Positions 26,531 through 35,267 of a stretch of DNA of 42,255 nucleotides are shown one piece after another. The notes beneath the pieces are model-generated. The model did no database searches. It worked only from the letters and a program-made list of their open reading frames with translations, and was not told where the DNA came from. The position numbers and the translations under genes are program-made. This stretch comes from Candidatus Anammoxibacter sp. GTDB lineage: Bacteria > Planctomycetota > Brocadiia > Brocadiales > Anammoxibacteraceae. Location: the NCBI GenBank assembly GCA_021777105.1, contig JAIQZQ010000006.1:1-42255 (forward strand). The letters run 5' to 3'. Each line of letters starts with the position of its first letter. Within the stretch, counting starts at the first letter, position 1.

Positions 26531-26559
26531 ATTGTAGTTGACATAAATTTAAATGTCAA
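26531..26559 (-). promoter_or_regulatory. near-perfect sigma70-type promoter, minus strand
   Basis: On the minus strand, TTGACA (26559-26554) and TACAAT (26536-26531) are 17 bp apart: six of six and five of six matches to consensus. It is the best promoter match I found in the window and points away from the next gene, into the RNA candidate. Confidence 0.65.
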
Positions 26560-26664
26560 ACAAGTATATATTTAATAAATTGTTTATGATAATGGTATTT
26601 ATTTTCATATACAATTAACATTTCATTTTTAAAGAATATATTTAAAAGGATCACACTGTTTAAA

Positions 26665-26692
26665 TTGAAGCGAGACTTTTATTTTATAGTAT
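26665..26692 (+). promoter_or_regulatory. possible promoter of acsV
   Basis: TTGAAG and TAGTAT lie 16 bp apart just before the activator gene. Transcription would start about 26699, only a few bases before the ATG, so the message would be almost leaderless. That agrees with the lack of a ribosome binding site there. Weak call. Confidence 0.3.
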
Positions 26693-26704
26693 TACGCAAA
26701 TTTC

Positions 26705-28708
26705 ATGTGCAACTCATCAAAATCAGACAATCTCTCCCCGGCATCTAACGATGCCTCATCAAACTCCTCTAATTCGCAAACTTTTAAAGTTACTTTTCTT
26801 CCATACGACAAAACCGTTTCAGTTGAAAAAGGTACAACTGTTTTTGAAGCCGCTAATAAAGCAAATATTTATATAAATAGTATTTGCGGGGGCGACGGTA
26901 TTTGCGGGAAGTGCAAGGTTATACTTGATAAAGGAGACGTTGATTCAGCCCCTACTACTAATCTTAAAAGGGAAGAGATACAAAGCAATTACATTTTAGC
27001 GTGCGGGGCAAAGGTTAAGGAAGACCTGCAGGTTTTGATTCCAACCGAATCAAGACTTGAAGGTAGCAAAATCTTGTCGGATGAGGACGCCAGGCGTTTT
27101 GTCTCTGCCTTGTCGGATGAAGAGGTTTCGTCACGTTTTAAACTTGAGCCATTGACCAAACGGATCTATCTTGAGCTAAATCTGCCTTCAATGGATGATA
27201 ATGCGGCGGATCATGAGCGCTTATATTACGCTATTTCCGAGAAAACCGGTTTTGAGAATGGAACCACGCAAACCGGTTACAAAGTGTTGCAAACTTTGCC
27301 TGATGTATTGCGCAAAAACAATTGGAAGGTAAATTGCACAATAGGTCATAGAGGCAAAATCAGCGAGTTGGTTGAAATACTGCCCGGAGATGAAAAATGC
27401 GAAAACATTGGCGTTGCCGTGGATGTCGGCACTACGACGATTGTCGCGCATCTTATTGACCTTAAAACTTTAAAGCCTATCGGCAGTGAAGCGACTTATA
27501 ACTCTCAAATGAAATATGGCGAGGATTACATTCAGCGCATAATTTATTCAATGCAGAATGAAGCGCTTGAAGAGATGCAATCGTCAGTGGTAAATGATAT
27601 AAACGGCCTTATTAATTTGTTGGTTACAAATCATTCAAAAAATCTTCATGATATTACCGCGATTGTTTGTGCAGGTAACACCGCTATGACGCATTTTCTT
27701 CTGGCTCTTGATCCGAGCAATATTCGCAAAGAGCCATATGTGCCTACCGCAAATAATATACCAGTTTTAAGGGCGGCGGAAGTTGGCATTGCTATAAATA
27801 AACGCGGGCTTTTATACACCCTTCCAAGCGTTGCGGCTTTTGTCGGCAGCGATATAACCGCCGGCGCTTTGATATTAGGTTTGTGCGACGCTGAAGAGCT
27901 TACACTTTTTATAGACATAGGCACTAATGGAGAGGTTGTTTTAGGCAATAAGGATTGGATGATGTGTTGCTCGGCTTCGGCCGGCCCTTCGTTTGAAGGC
28001 AGCGATGTTTCTCACGGCATGCGCGCGGCAAGAGGGGCAATTGAAAAAATATCGATTTCTAAAAACAACGATAAATTTGATGTGGAATATAAAACCATTG
28101 ATGAAGTAAAGCCTCGCGGCATATGCGGGTCGGGGCTTCTTGATTGTGTGGCAACGCTGGTTAGAAACGGTATAATTGACAGAACAGGCAAATTCCAGAA
28201 AGATATTAATGATGATAGGCTGCGCAAGACGGAAGACGGCTATGAGTTTGTTCTGGTCTGGGAAAAGGATGCTGAGATAAAGGCTGATATAGTTATAACT
28301 CAAGCAGACATATCAAACCTTATAAGGTCAAAAGCGGCTATTTACGCCTCTGTTTCAACTCTTTTAAAATCAATGGAAATGAGCGTTAATGATATTGAAA
28401 AGATTTATATCGCGGGAGGGTTCGGCAATTATCTTGATATTAGGAGCGCAATAACAATAGGTATGCTGCCGGACACTGATCACTCCAAGATTAGTTTTGT
28501 TGGCAACACGTCCGCAGCCGGCGCAAAACTTGCCTTGATCTCAAAAGAGGCTTTTGAAAAAGCCAATGATATAGCCGCCGGTATGACTTATTTTGATTTA
28601 ATGTGCAATAACAAGTTTATGGATGAATTTATGTCTTCCAATTTTCTGCCTCACACTAATGTGGATGAGTTCCCATCCGTGTTGGCGGAGCTGGGAGCCA
28701 CGGCTTAA
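26705..28708 (+). CDS. acsV: reductive activator of corrinoid protein (ferredoxin-ASKHA ATPase)
   Basis: A 667-residue RACo/DUF4445-type protein that re-reduces inactive Co(II) corrinoid protein to Co(I) at the expense of ATP. The N-terminus holds a plant-type 2Fe-2S ferredoxin domain with Cys61, Cys67, Cys70 and Cys100 (CGGDGICGKC and LACG). A linker follows, then the ASKHA ATPase core with VAVDVGTTTIVAHLIDL, LFIDIGTNGEVVLG, CGSGLLDCVA and YIAGGFGNYLD motifs. The partner, AcsC/AcsD, is encoded on both sides. No ribosome binding site precedes the ATG and the first 25 residues are Ser/Asn-rich, so the start is uncertain. Confidence 0.9.
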   Translation: MCNSSKSDNLSPASNDASSNSSNSQTFKVTFLPYDKTVSVEKGTTVFEAANKANIYINSICGGDGICGKCKVILDKGDVDSAPTTNLKREEIQSNYILACGAKVKEDLQVLIPTESRLEGSKILSDEDARRFVSALSDEEVSSRFKLEPLTKRIYLELNLPSMDDNAADHERLYYAISEKTGFENGTTQTGYKVLQTLPDVLRKNNWKVNCTIGHRGKISELVEILPGDEKCENIGVAVDVGTTTIVAHLIDLKTLKPIGSEATYNSQMKYGEDYIQRIIYSMQNEALEEMQSSVVNDINGLINLLVTNHSKNLHDITAIVCAGNTAMTHFLLALDPSNIRKEPYVPTANNIPVLRAAEVGIAINKRGLLYTLPSVAAFVGSDITAGALILGLCDAEELTLFIDIGTNGEVVLGNKDWMMCCSASAGPSFEGSDVSHGMRAARGAIEKISISKNNDKFDVEYKTIDEVKPRGICGSGLLDCVATLVRNGIIDRTGKFQKDINDDRLRKTEDGYEFVLVWEKDAEIKADIVITQADISNLIRSKAAIYASVSTLLKSMEMSVNDIEKIYIAGGFGNYLDIRSAITIGMLPDTDHSKISFVGNTSAAGAKLALISKEAFEKANDIAAGMTYFDLMCNNKFMDEFMSSNFLPHTNVDEFPSVLAELGATA

Positions 28709-28737
28709 AAGTTTAGTTTGCAAAGGAGAGATATATT

Positions 28738-29511
28738 ATGTCGTTCACAATCGCATTTTCAGGCAAAGGCGGCACAGGCAAAAGCACTATAGCCGCGTTG
28801 ACAGTTAGACATTTGACTGAAAATTTACAGAAAACGGCTCTTGCAGTTGACGCTGATCCCAACTCATGCCTCGGTTTGGAGCTTGGGATAAAAGTTGAAA
28901 GCTCAATTTCAGACATCCGTGAAGAGATATTGAAAAAGAAGTCGGATTTTCCGGCGGGCATGACAAAAGAGTCATATGTTGATTATTGTATAGAAGATTC
29001 TATATTAGAAAACACAGGTTTTGATTTGTTGACCATGGGAAGGCCTGAAGGGCCTAAGTGCTATTGCTATGTAAACAACCTTCTGCGCAAATACCTTGAC
29101 AAGGCCGCCGACAGTTACCCGTATGTTGTTATTGATAACGAAGCCGGTATGGAGCATCTTTCGCGAAGGACTACAAATGATGTTGATGTGCTTTTCGTGG
29201 TTGCCGAACCAACAATGGTTGGGATTAACACTATTTCCAGGATAAAAAAGATAACTGATGAGTTGCCTATAAATATAAAAAAAATAGCGATAGTTTTAAA
29301 CAGGGTTCACGGCGGTTCAATAAAAGAGAATGTTAAAAGCCAGATTGATGATTTTGGGCTGGAAACGGCTCTGGTTTTGTCAATGGATCAGGAGATAATC
29401 GACCTCTCTTCCAGCGCCAGGCCAATGTCTGAACTTTCTGCTGAGAATCCGGTGTTCAAATCAGTCGGGGATATGCTGGATAAATATGTCGGCGCGACCG
29501 CGGCTGTGTAG
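28738..29511 (+). CDS. acsF: CooC/AcsF-type nickel-insertion ATPase
   Basis: Second MinD-like ATPase of the CooC family in the cluster, 257 residues. Walker A is SGKGGTGKST (residues 8-17), DADPNSC follows, and the CxC is Cys108-Cys110 within GPKCYCYVNN; DNEAGMEHLSRRTT is the CooC-type switch region. It is distinct from the cooC at the start of the cluster in its CxC surroundings. In acetogens AcsF is proposed to help insert nickel into acetyl-CoA synthase, so the two ATPases could serve different clients; that split is inference. A ribosome binding site (AAAGGAGAG) is present. Confidence 0.85.
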   Translation: MSFTIAFSGKGGTGKSTIAALTVRHLTENLQKTALAVDADPNSCLGLELGIKVESSISDIREEILKKKSDFPAGMTKESYVDYCIEDSILENTGFDLLTMGRPEGPKCYCYVNNLLRKYLDKAADSYPYVVIDNEAGMEHLSRRTTNDVDVLFVVAEPTMVGINTISRIKKITDELPINIKKIAIVLNRVHGGSIKENVKSQIDDFGLETALVLSMDQEIIDLSSSARPMSELSAENPVFKSVGDMLDKYVGATAAV

Positions 29512-29516
29512 ATTGC

Positions 29517-29570
29517 CGCAAAGAGAGAACATGTTTATGCAAAAGGTTGTTCTTAATCTTTGCGATTTTT
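29517..29570 (+). terminator. hairpin with T-tract between acsF and acsD (possible attenuator)
   Basis: CGCAAAGA then AGAAC (from 29517) pair with GTTCTT then TCTTTGCG (ending 29564), interrupted by a small bulge, and ATTTTT follows. It could end part of the transcripts before acsD, setting the ratio of catalytic proteins to corrinoid protein, or shield the upstream message. Confidence 0.45.
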
Positions 29571-29628
29571 AAGATATTAAATATTAAATTTTTATTTCTT
29601 TAAATTTTTAAATACGGAGAAGTAACAA

Positions 29629-30588
29629 ATGGAAATACCTTCAGTGGCTGAAAAGTGGCGCGGCGGTGTTAAAGAACTTACAATCGGCGCAACCAAAGAA
29701 GAAGGGGGCTCAAGGGGAAAGACTGTGACTGTAGGCGGCGCAAAAAGCATACCGTTTATGGATTTTGACGGAGAGATCGGCAACAAACCGGTTATTGCGA
29801 TGGACGTTTTGGATAATGTGCCTAATGATTGGCCTGATCCTTTGCGCAATGCGTTTGCCGATGTTTTAGACGATCCCGCAAAATGGGCTAAAAAATGCGT
29901 TGATTCCGGCGCTGATCTTATTTGCCTTAAACTTGACGCAATTCATCCCGACAAAGGGGACAAATCGCCTGAAGAGGCTGCGGACACCGTAAAATCAGTT
30001 TTAGAAGCAGTTGATGTTCCTTTGATTGTTTGGGGTTGTGAATTTAACGACAAGGACAATCAGGTGATGCCTAAGGTTAGCGAAGCCGCCAAAGGTGAAA
30101 AGTGTTTGCTTGCTTACGCTGCGCAGGATAATTATAAAGTTATTACCGCTGTTAGCCTTGCGGACGGGCATTCAATTGTCACTCAGGCTCCGCTTGATAT
30201 TAATATCGGCAAACAGGTAAATATATTGGTTTCAGAATTGGGTTTCCCTCTTGACAGAATAGTTATGTTTCAGTCTACCGGCGCATTAGGGTACGGAATT
30301 GAATACACCTATTCAATACAGGAGAGAGAGAGGATAGCCGCGCTTTCAGGCGATAATCTTATGGCCTTCCCTGTTATCTGCAACGCCGGTTTTGAGGCAT
30401 GGAGAGCAAAAGAGGCAAAAGCTAAAGATGACGAAGCCCCTCAATGGGGAGCGCATGAGGAACGCGGCCCAATGTGGGAGACTATAACGGCGACTACGCT
30501 TATTCAGTCCGGTGTTGATATTGTTCGCATGTATCATCCAAAAGCCGTTGCAGCTGTTCAAAAACACATTGCCGGCTTAACAGGCTAA
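29629..30588 (+). CDS. acsD: corrinoid iron-sulfur protein small (delta) subunit
   Basis: 319-residue small subunit (AcsD/CdhD) of the corrinoid Fe-S protein, a TIM barrel that dimerises with AcsC and helps hold the cobamide. Family phrases seen include PFMDFDGEIGNKPVIAMDV, VPLIVWGCEFNDKDNQVM and LLAYAAQDNYK, plus the C-terminal MWETITATTLIQSGVDI. A ribosome binding site (GGAGAAG) lies well placed before the ATG. Followed 71 bp later by the methyltransferase gene. Confidence 0.93.
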   Translation: MEIPSVAEKWRGGVKELTIGATKEEGGSRGKTVTVGGAKSIPFMDFDGEIGNKPVIAMDVLDNVPNDWPDPLRNAFADVLDDPAKWAKKCVDSGADLICLKLDAIHPDKGDKSPEEAADTVKSVLEAVDVPLIVWGCEFNDKDNQVMPKVSEAAKGEKCLLAYAAQDNYKVITAVSLADGHSIVTQAPLDINIGKQVNILVSELGFPLDRIVMFQSTGALGYGIEYTYSIQERERIAALSGDNLMAFPVICNAGFEAWRAKEAKAKDDEAPQWGAHEERGPMWETITATTLIQSGVDIVRMYHPKAVAAVQKHIAGLTG

Positions 30589-30659
30589 GGTTGTCTATTG
30601 TTAAGCGGTCTCAAAAATTTGAAGATAAATGATAATTATTAAATTTTAGGAGGTTTGTT

Positions 30660-31463
30660 ATGATTAGGCCGATTGGTGAACGAATTAACGGCATGTTTAA
30701 GGATATACGCATCGCTATTAAAGAGAAAAATGCGTCGGTTGTGCAGGATTACGCCAGAAGGCAGACTGAGGCCGGCGCCAAATTTCTTGACATAAATGTT
30801 GGAACCGCCGCTGAAGATCAATGCGCGGTTATGAAGTGGCTTGTTGAAGTTACCCAGGAAGTTGTAGATACCGCGCTTTGCATAGACAGTCAGAAACTGG
30901 AAGTTGTAAAAGCGGGACTTGAGGTTGCCAAGAATGAGTTGCTTATCAATTCCAGCAAAGCAGACCCTGAAGAGTTGGATGTTTACATGCCGCTTGCAAA
31001 ACAATACGACGCAAGCTTAATCTGTTTGACTATTAATAAGGACGGTGTTCCTCAGGATATAGACAACAGGGTTATGATAGCTGCCACGATTCTGGAAAAG
31101 GCCCTGGAGCATGAGTTTGATATTGATAAAATTTATATCGACCCGATACTTTTGCCGATAAATTGCGACCAGGCACAGGCCGTTATGATGACGGAGGTTT
31201 ATTCGCAGATACGTATTATGTCTGATCCTCCTCCGCATATTACCGTAGGTCTTAGCAACTTCTCCCAGGGGACAAAGGAGAAATCGCTTTTAAACAGAGC
31301 TATCCTCACTATGTCAATGGTTGCCGGGCTCGACGCTCCGGTAATGGATGTGTTGGATAAAGAGTTGATGGACGCCGCCATTACTACCGACGTTGTTATG
31401 AATCATATGATTTACAGCGATTCATACCTTAAAGCAGGCTTGGCCATGATAACCGGCAAATAA
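30660..31463 (+). CDS. acsE: methyltetrahydrofolate:corrinoid iron-sulfur protein methyltransferase
   Basis: 267-residue pterin-binding TIM barrel that moves the methyl group from 5-methyl-tetrahydrofolate to the cobalt of AcsC/AcsD, linking the methyl and carbonyl branches. Expected pterin-site phrases are present: IGERING at the start, AGAKFLDINVGTA, CIDSQKLEVVKAGLE, LLINSSKADPE and TVGLSNFSQG. It is full length and is the last gene of the cluster. The strong ribosome binding site (TTAGGAGG) suggests high expression, and a terminator follows. Confidence 0.94.
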   Translation: MIRPIGERINGMFKDIRIAIKEKNASVVQDYARRQTEAGAKFLDINVGTAAEDQCAVMKWLVEVTQEVVDTALCIDSQKLEVVKAGLEVAKNELLINSSKADPEELDVYMPLAKQYDASLICLTINKDGVPQDIDNRVMIAATILEKALEHEFDIDKIYIDPILLPINCDQAQAVMMTEVYSQIRIMSDPPPHITVGLSNFSQGTKEKSLLNRAILTMSMVAGLDAPVMDVLDKELMDAAITTDVVMNHMIYSDSYLKAGLAMITGK

Positions 31464-31492
31464 TGAAGTTTTAAATTTGCGTTTAAATATAT

Positions 31493-31540
31493 AACCACAG
31501 AGATCTCGGGAATTGTTCCGCGGTCTCTGTGGTTTTTTTT
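31493..31540 (+). terminator. Rho-independent terminator after acsE
   Basis: An 11-bp perfect stem AACCACAGAGA/TCTCTGTGGTT encloses a 20-base loop and runs into eight or more T residues. It closes the CODH/ACS transcription unit. Confidence 0.88.
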
Positions 31541-31576
31541 ATTCTTTTTCGAAGCCGCCACGGCTTCCTTAGGATT

Positions 31577-31990
31577 ATGGGTCATCATAAGACGGAACTC
31601 CGCGTAAGATATCAGGAAACCGACCAAATGGGGGTTGTATATTACGGCAACTATTTTACCTATTTTGAAGTTGCAAGGGTTGAGTATTTGCGCGATCTGG
31701 GCGTGGTGTATGCGCAAATGGAAAAAGACGGAGTTTTTCTCGCCGTATTTGAAGCGTACTGCAAATATAAAGCCTCGGCAAGGTACGACGATTTGTTGGT
31801 GGCCCGCACCTGGGTCTCAAAACTAAAACACGCCAGGGCCGAATTGAGTTACGAAATATGGAGAGAAAACGAGACACAACTTGTTGTTGAAGGGCGCACG
31901 ACTCTGGTTTGTGTCGATACCGAGGGCAAACCAATGCTTATTCCAAAGCAAATATCCGATCTTTTAAAGAAAGAGATGGACTCGCAGTAA
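31577..31990 (+). CDS. YbgC/FcbJ-type acyl-CoA thioesterase
   Basis: 137-residue hotdog-fold thioesterase of the 4HBT family. The catalytic aspartate motif YQETDQMGVVYYGNYFTYFE is intact (Asp16). It hydrolyses acyl-CoA thioesters; the substrate cannot be read from the sequence. I moved the start to the ATG at 31577, because the longer frame (31529) begins inside the acsE terminator. It begins about 37 bp after the terminator, so it needs its own promoter or read-through. Confidence 0.78.
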   Translation: MGHHKTELRVRYQETDQMGVVYYGNYFTYFEVARVEYLRDLGVVYAQMEKDGVFLAVFEAYCKYKASARYDDLLVARTWVSKLKHARAELSYEIWRENETQLVVEGRTTLVCVDTEGKPMLIPKQISDLLKKEMDSQ

Positions 31991-32009
31991 CAACCGGCCT
32001 CTATTATAA

Positions 32010-32669
32010 ATGGAAACAGGAAAATCAATAAATGAGTTCCTTAAAGACCTTTCCAAAATGACCAGGGCTTCCCTATTGCATTCCCTGCCTAAAAAAACAT
32101 ACCTGGATGACCTTCAACTATTTGCCCAAAAGTTTAACGTTCCTATTGTTGACCCTGCTAACGGCGCGCTTTTGATTCATTTAATAAAGTATAAACAACC
32201 ATCTTCAATTTTAGAGATTGGGGCCGGTTTAGGTTTTTCAACAAGCCTGATGGAATCCGGCATGCCCGATAACAGTATTTTGGTTTCAGTTGACCACAGT
32301 CATCCTTCGCTTGTTCGCGCAAAACGTTTTTATAATAGCGGCGCTAATATTCGAAAGGCCCTTTTCGTAAATGGCCGTGGCCGTGATATTTTAAGCTCCA
32401 TTAAACATTCTTTTGAATTTATTTTTATTGATTGCAATAAAGATGACTATTCGGAATTGCTTGACTTAAGTCTTAAAAAAATCGCAAAAAACGGGCTAAT
32501 TGTTTTTGACAATGTTATTTTGCGCCATGAAACAAGACCTGAAATTGAACATCGAAAATATTTGAAAATTAAAGAAAAAATCAACTCTTTTTTAGCCAAA
32601 CTATCGAGTCTTAGCGGTATTAATTTTCAAATATTAGATCAGGGCGACGGACTTTTGGTTGTTTATTAA
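32010..32669 (+). CDS. class I SAM-dependent methyltransferase (O-methyltransferase family 3 type)
   Basis: 219 residues. The SAM site is visible as SILEIGAGLGFSTSLM (motif I), then VSVDHSHPSLVRAK, and later FEFIFIDCNKDDYSEL and GLIVFDNVIL, as in O-methyltransferase family 3 (catechol O-methyltransferase-like). Acceptor unknown. It follows the thioesterase by 19 bp and may share its transcript. No metal-site changes were noticed. Confidence 0.75.
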   Translation: METGKSINEFLKDLSKMTRASLLHSLPKKTYLDDLQLFAQKFNVPIVDPANGALLIHLIKYKQPSSILEIGAGLGFSTSLMESGMPDNSILVSVDHSHPSLVRAKRFYNSGANIRKALFVNGRGRDILSSIKHSFEFIFIDCNKDDYSELLDLSLKKIAKNGLIVFDNVILRHETRPEIEHRKYLKIKEKINSFLAKLSSLSGINFQILDQGDGLLVVY

Positions 32670-32824
32670 GACTAAAAACAGAGGAGTTCAAGCCCCTAAT
32701 TAACCTTTATATATTGCCGTAAATATGTCGCTGGTTTTAGGTTGCATATAACATATGTTTCTGGTAAATTTACAAATCTAACCAGCTTTGCCGTTAATCT
32801 AGATAAATGAAAACTTAGCGGTTT

Positions 32825-32863
32825 GTCTGCTCTAGTGAGGATTATCCCCCCGAGTGGGGTAAT
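32825..32863 (-). repeat. dispersed repeat R2, copy 2 (inverted)
   Basis: The reverse complement reads CCACTCGGGGGGATAATCCT followed by CACTAGAGCA, matching copies at 3391-3436 and 40582-40615. Lies just upstream of the aminotransferase gene. Confidence 0.65.
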
Positions 32864-32893
32864 TAGAATTAAATATTATTTCCTTTAAATATA

Positions 32894-34078
32894 ATGAAGA
32901 CAATTACACCGTCAGCCGGAACGCCAATAAGCGTATTTAATTTGTTAAGAGGTCTTCTTCCTCCGTTTACAAACAACATCTCTGCCTTTAGCGTAGTTAT
33001 GAAGCAGTTTAGCAGGCAGCGATATTGCATGTTTGTTAACTCCGGCACCACCGCGTTATACGTTACGCTTATGGCGCTAAAAGGATTGTCCGACCGCAAA
33101 GAGGTAATATTGCCCGCATACACAGCCCCTTCCCTGATTCTGCCGATAAGAAAAGCCGGGTTGGAGCCAAAACTTTGCGATATATCACTGGATACATTTA
33201 ATTTTGATCTGGATGCCCTTTCTTTGCTTGTGACGGAAAACACGCTTTGCGTTATCCCCGTGCATATGTTTGGATTGGCTTGCGATATGGGCAGGATAAA
33301 TAAAATCGCCAATAAAAAAGGCGTTTATGTCATTGAGGATGCGGCCTCATCCCTTGGAACAATCATAAATAATAAAAATGCCGGCGCGTTTGGCGATGTT
33401 GGTTTTTATAGCCTCAACCGGGGTAAAAATCTTTCAACCTTATCGGGCGGATGCATTGTCACCGGCTTGGAAGATGTTCAAAAACTGATTTCCGCTGAAA
33501 TAGATAAGATTAGAAAGCCGGGCTTAAAGTTAAAGATTGGCATTATGGTAAAAACCGTTGCGTTGGCTCTCGCGGTTCGCCCATTGTTCTTTACAATAAT
33601 GCGCCGTCTAATCTCAAAATTTAAATACACAACCCTGCACACCGATTTTGATTCATTTAAGTACACCCGATTTCAGGCCGGCGTTGGATTGTCGTTATTT
33701 AAAAAGGCCGATAAAATATTTGAGGAGAGAAACAAAAAAGGCCGGTTTTTACGCGATCAACTTAATGATGTCGAGGGGCTGGTTTTGCCGGAAATATTGC
33801 GTCATTCAGAGCCCGCTTATAACCAGTTTCCAATCGTGTTGAAAGACTCAAACAAACGCGACCTGCTTTACTTTGAGATAAACCGGCAAGGAGTTGAATG
33901 CACTATTTTGTACCCGGACCCTGTTCATAAAGCTCATGATTTAGGATACGGCCTTGCGAACGACCCGTTTCCAAGCGCGTCATACATGGCTAAAAGATTG
34001 CTTTTAATCCCTACGCATCCTCTTATATCTTTTGAAAGTTTGAAAGTTGTAGTTGATGTTATCAAGTCTAATATTTAA
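32894..34078 (+). CDS. DegT/DnrJ/EryC1/StrS family aminotransferase
   Basis: 394-residue PLP-dependent sugar aminotransferase. Key residues: NSGTTALYVTLMALKG near residues 49-64, the VIEDAASSLGT segment with the PLP-contacting Asp149, and the Schiff-base lysine Lys178 in SLNRGKNLSTLSGG. Such enzymes aminate keto-sugar nucleotides for surface polysaccharides or antibiotics. It opens a run of sugar-modifying genes. No clear ribosome binding site; an AT-rich stretch follows the repeat at 32825-32863. Confidence 0.82.
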   Translation: MKTITPSAGTPISVFNLLRGLLPPFTNNISAFSVVMKQFSRQRYCMFVNSGTTALYVTLMALKGLSDRKEVILPAYTAPSLILPIRKAGLEPKLCDISLDTFNFDLDALSLLVTENTLCVIPVHMFGLACDMGRINKIANKKGVYVIEDAASSLGTIINNKNAGAFGDVGFYSLNRGKNLSTLSGGCIVTGLEDVQKLISAEIDKIRKPGLKLKIGIMVKTVALALAVRPLFFTIMRRLISKFKYTTLHTDFDSFKYTRFQAGVGLSLFKKADKIFEERNKKGRFLRDQLNDVEGLVLPEILRHSEPAYNQFPIVLKDSNKRDLLYFEINRQGVECTILYPDPVHKAHDLGYGLANDPFPSASYMAKRLLLIPTHPLISFESLKVVVDVIKSNI

Positions 34079-34089
34079 TTAAATAATAA

Positions 34090-35253
34090 ATGCTGCCACG
34101 ACGAAATTTAATCAGAAATTTAAAAAAAGCTGTTGAACAGCCGGATTACGCCTTGCAAGCTTTGGCGCAACGCGGTAAATCGTTCCTCACTTACCATTTG
34201 CAGGATGGGCGCAGCTCATACCCCGAAACAATTTCATGCCTCCTCACATACCGTTGCAATCTAAGGTGCAAAATGTGCGGCCAGTGGGGAGAAAAAGGCT
34301 CATCCAGAAACTATACAAATGAGACGTTAAAAGAGGAGCTGTCACTTGATATAATGAAATCGCTTATTGACGACGTGAAATGTTTTCGCCCGAATATTAC
34401 AGTATTTGGAGGCGAACCGTTTATGCATCATGAGTGCCTTGATATAGTTGCATATATAAAAAACGCCGGCATGCGTTGCAATATTATAACAAACGGCGTC
34501 CTTTTAGAGAAAAACGCTGAAGCGATTGTTGATCTAAATCTAGACGAGATTATTTTTTCTCTGGATGGGCCGGGTGAAATTCATGACGAGATGCGTAGCG
34601 CAAAGGGCACATTTGACAAGGCTATGGCCGGTTTAAAATCAATCGCTGAAATAAAAAAACGCAAAGGCAAAAGCCGCCCTCATGTCAACATATCAACCAC
34701 TCTATTTGAAATAAATTATAAGGCGCTGGATGAAGTCGTGGCCGCCGCGGAGCAGATTGCCGCTAAGTCCATAACCTTTCATCATCTGATTTTTCTTGAT
34801 CAAAAAGCTTATGATATGCAAAATATGATATTTAATCGCGACTTTGACACCACATGCCATGAGTGGGGAGGTTTTGTAAGGGATAAGCTGCCGGATATGG
34901 ACATTGATTATCTGGTAAAAAAGATGTTCGAATTAAAACGAAAAGAGACAAAGCTTGATATATCTTTTTATCCGAACTTTACAAATGAAGAAATTTATCA
35001 ATATTACTCTAATTTTAATTTCACCCCGTCAAGTTATAAAAACAGATGCGTTAGTCCATGGATGGTTGCCTATATTTTTCCTGACGGATCGGTCAGGCCT
35101 TGCCAATCTCTAAATTATTCATCAGGCAATATAAAGAAAGACACATTTAGAAACATCTGGAACAACGATAAGCATGTGCGCTTTAGAAAGATAACTAAAA
35201 AAAATAAGGTTTACCCCGTATGCTCCAGATGCACGGAATTGTATCGGTTTTAA
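34090..35253 (+). CDS. radical SAM/SPASM domain protein
   Basis: 387 residues. The radical SAM cluster is bound by Cys56, Cys60 and Cys63 (YRCNLRCKMC), with the glycine-rich FGGEPFMH strand following. A SPASM-like C-terminal region has CVSPWMVAYIFPDGSVRPCQ and a terminal PVCSRC, as in enzymes acting on peptides or in surface-sugar and lipid pathways. Substrate unknown. Downstream of the aminotransferase by 11 bp, in the same operon. Confidence 0.82.
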   Translation: MLPRRNLIRNLKKAVEQPDYALQALAQRGKSFLTYHLQDGRSSYPETISCLLTYRCNLRCKMCGQWGEKGSSRNYTNETLKEELSLDIMKSLIDDVKCFRPNITVFGGEPFMHHECLDIVAYIKNAGMRCNIITNGVLLEKNAEAIVDLNLDEIIFSLDGPGEIHDEMRSAKGTFDKAMAGLKSIAEIKKRKGKSRPHVNISTTLFEINYKALDEVVAAAEQIAAKSITFHHLIFLDQKAYDMQNMIFNRDFDTTCHEWGGFVRDKLPDMDIDYLVKKMFELKRKETKLDISFYPNFTNEEIYQYYSNFNFTPSSYKNRCVSPWMVAYIFPDGSVRPCQSLNYSSGNIKKDTFRNIWNNDKHVRFRKITKKNKVYPVCSRCTELYRF

Positions 35254-35267
35254 GGTTGTCAAAAAAA

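Noticed and set aside
26321..26704. Cobalamin riboswitch for the corrinoid genes
   Set aside because: No B12-box-like conserved blocks were seen on either strand.
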